Shown here in pieces: positions 63,520 through 64,000 of a DNA stretch of 64,000 nucleotides. The notes below the pieces were generated by a model. It was not told where the DNA came from and searched no databases. It saw only the letters and a program-made list of their open reading frames with translations. Made by a program: the position numbers and the translations under genes. Within the stretch, counting starts at the first letter, position 1, and every line of letters begins with the position of its first letter. This DNA is from Acanthosepion pharaonis (taxonomy: Eukaryota > Mollusca > Cephalopoda > Sepiida > Sepiidae), in assembly GCA_903632075.3 (NCBI GenBank), contig CAHIKZ030005494.1, forward strand, positions 810,001 to 874,000, in the 5' to 3' direction.

Positions 63520-63720
63520 AAGGGGTTCCTAGTGTTTCACAAAACTTTCAACCCTTTTCTGCACAAATTTATTGGGTTTTTTGTTCCCAATAGAAAATGC
63601 CAAGGAGTTTTCTCATCCAAGCATTTGAGAACAAATGCATGAGAAAACTCCTTGGCATTTTCTATTGGGAATTAAAAAAACCAATGGGTTTGTGTGAAAA
63701 AGGGTTGAAAGTTTTGTGGG
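63520..63720. repeat. Fold-back containing LINE (type 3) sequence
   Basis: The left arm TTCCTAGTGTTTCACAAAAC ... AAAATGCCAAGGAGTTTTCT and the right arm ending TTGTGGGACACCAGGAA pair over about 95 bases with roughly 10 differences, around a loop near 63628. The right arm in plus orientation encodes FENKCMRKLLGIFYWELKKP, so the coding copy is on the right and the left arm is its inverted duplicate. Confidence 0.9.
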
Positions 63721-64000
63721 ACACCAGGAAATTCTTCTCACCACTGTCAAGAGAGAAAAATGGCATGGTTTGGACACATTACAAACCTGTGCAAGACTAT
63801 CATGCAAGACACCATTGAAGGTAGATGCAGGAGAGGGTGATAACGCATTGGTTGTCCAATGTCAAACAATGGACAGGTATGACTGTACCAGAATTGCTGA
63901 TGGCTGCCATTGATAGACTGTTGCGCAAAAGAGTTAGTGTGGCTTCAGCATCTCATGGGATCCACCTTACAATTACAAAAGTCAAGGTGATGATGATGAT
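63617..64000 (+). pseudogene. LINE (type 3) C-terminal region and 3' end
   Basis: FENKCMRKLLGIFYWELK, then (frameshifted) LLTTVKREKWHGFGHIT, NLCKTIMQDTIEGRCRRG, NVKQWTGMTVPELLMAAIDR. This is the tail order 'FE.KC.RKLLGI.Y.EHK ... LL.TVKRRKL.WFGHV.RHDSL..TI.QGT.EG.RRRG ... W.DN.KEWTG'. The RHDSL segment is partly deleted. The element ends in (GAT)n at the window edge, the usual terminal repeat of this class. Confidence 0.87.

Overview
The window looks like a gene-poor, repeat-dominated stretch of a coleoid cephalopod nuclear genome, most likely an octopus. This is an inference from repeat content. The evidence is very long (TA)n arrays, many decayed non-LTR retrotransposon tails, and tRNA-derived SINEs whose tails read GGCCTTGTGCC, a signature I associate with cephalopod SINEs. 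I found no host protein-coding gene I can defend, no intact rRNA or tRNA gene and no CRISPR. All recognisable coding sequence is transposon-derived and broken by stops, frameshifts or truncation. Product calls come from reading translations by eye; no database search was run.

Layout. 0-8 kb: two RTE-type LINE tails, three CR1-like LINE fragments, a Penelope-type GIY-YIG fragment, a Tigger-like transposase start and compound microsatellites. 8.7-9.4 kb: a large fold-back built from a third LINE type. 9.9-18.2 kb: SINEs, a Tc1-like fragment, a chimeric 5S-tRNA SINE, (ATTC)n arrays and a pogo-like MITE with a readable empty site. 18-19.3 kb: nested (TA)n and (GATA)n. 20.1-22.5 kb: the longest reverse-transcriptase remnant, then CR1 and mariner remnants. 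22.9-24.7 kb: a diverged direct duplication with a TATA-like box, possibly LTR material. 26.6-30.1 kb: three different tandem-repeat arrays. 30.7-33.6 kb: LINE and SINE remnants. 34-50 kb: mixed SINEs, minisatellites (36, 37.5, 39, 41, 43.7-44.5 and 47.6 kb), fold-backs and LINE tails. 51.7-57.7 kb: a repeat-poor, very AT-rich block with two small CpG clusters and a perfect 53-nt hairpin. 57.7-64 kb: inverted-repeat copies of a TA-tailed element, a TIR element, SINE and LINE tails.

How the parts relate. Non-LTR elements dominate: at least four LINE lineages and at least four SINE lineages. One SINE shares its 3' terminal stem-loop with an RTE-type LINE in the same window, the expected relation between a SINE and the LINE that mobilises it. 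The same SINE family carries a 5S rRNA-derived module in front of a tRNA-derived module in four copies. Many LINE and SINE tails run straight into (TA)n arrays, so retroposition appears to seed the microsatellites. About ten inverted-repeat pairs could form long double-stranded RNA if the region is transcribed, for example as an intron.
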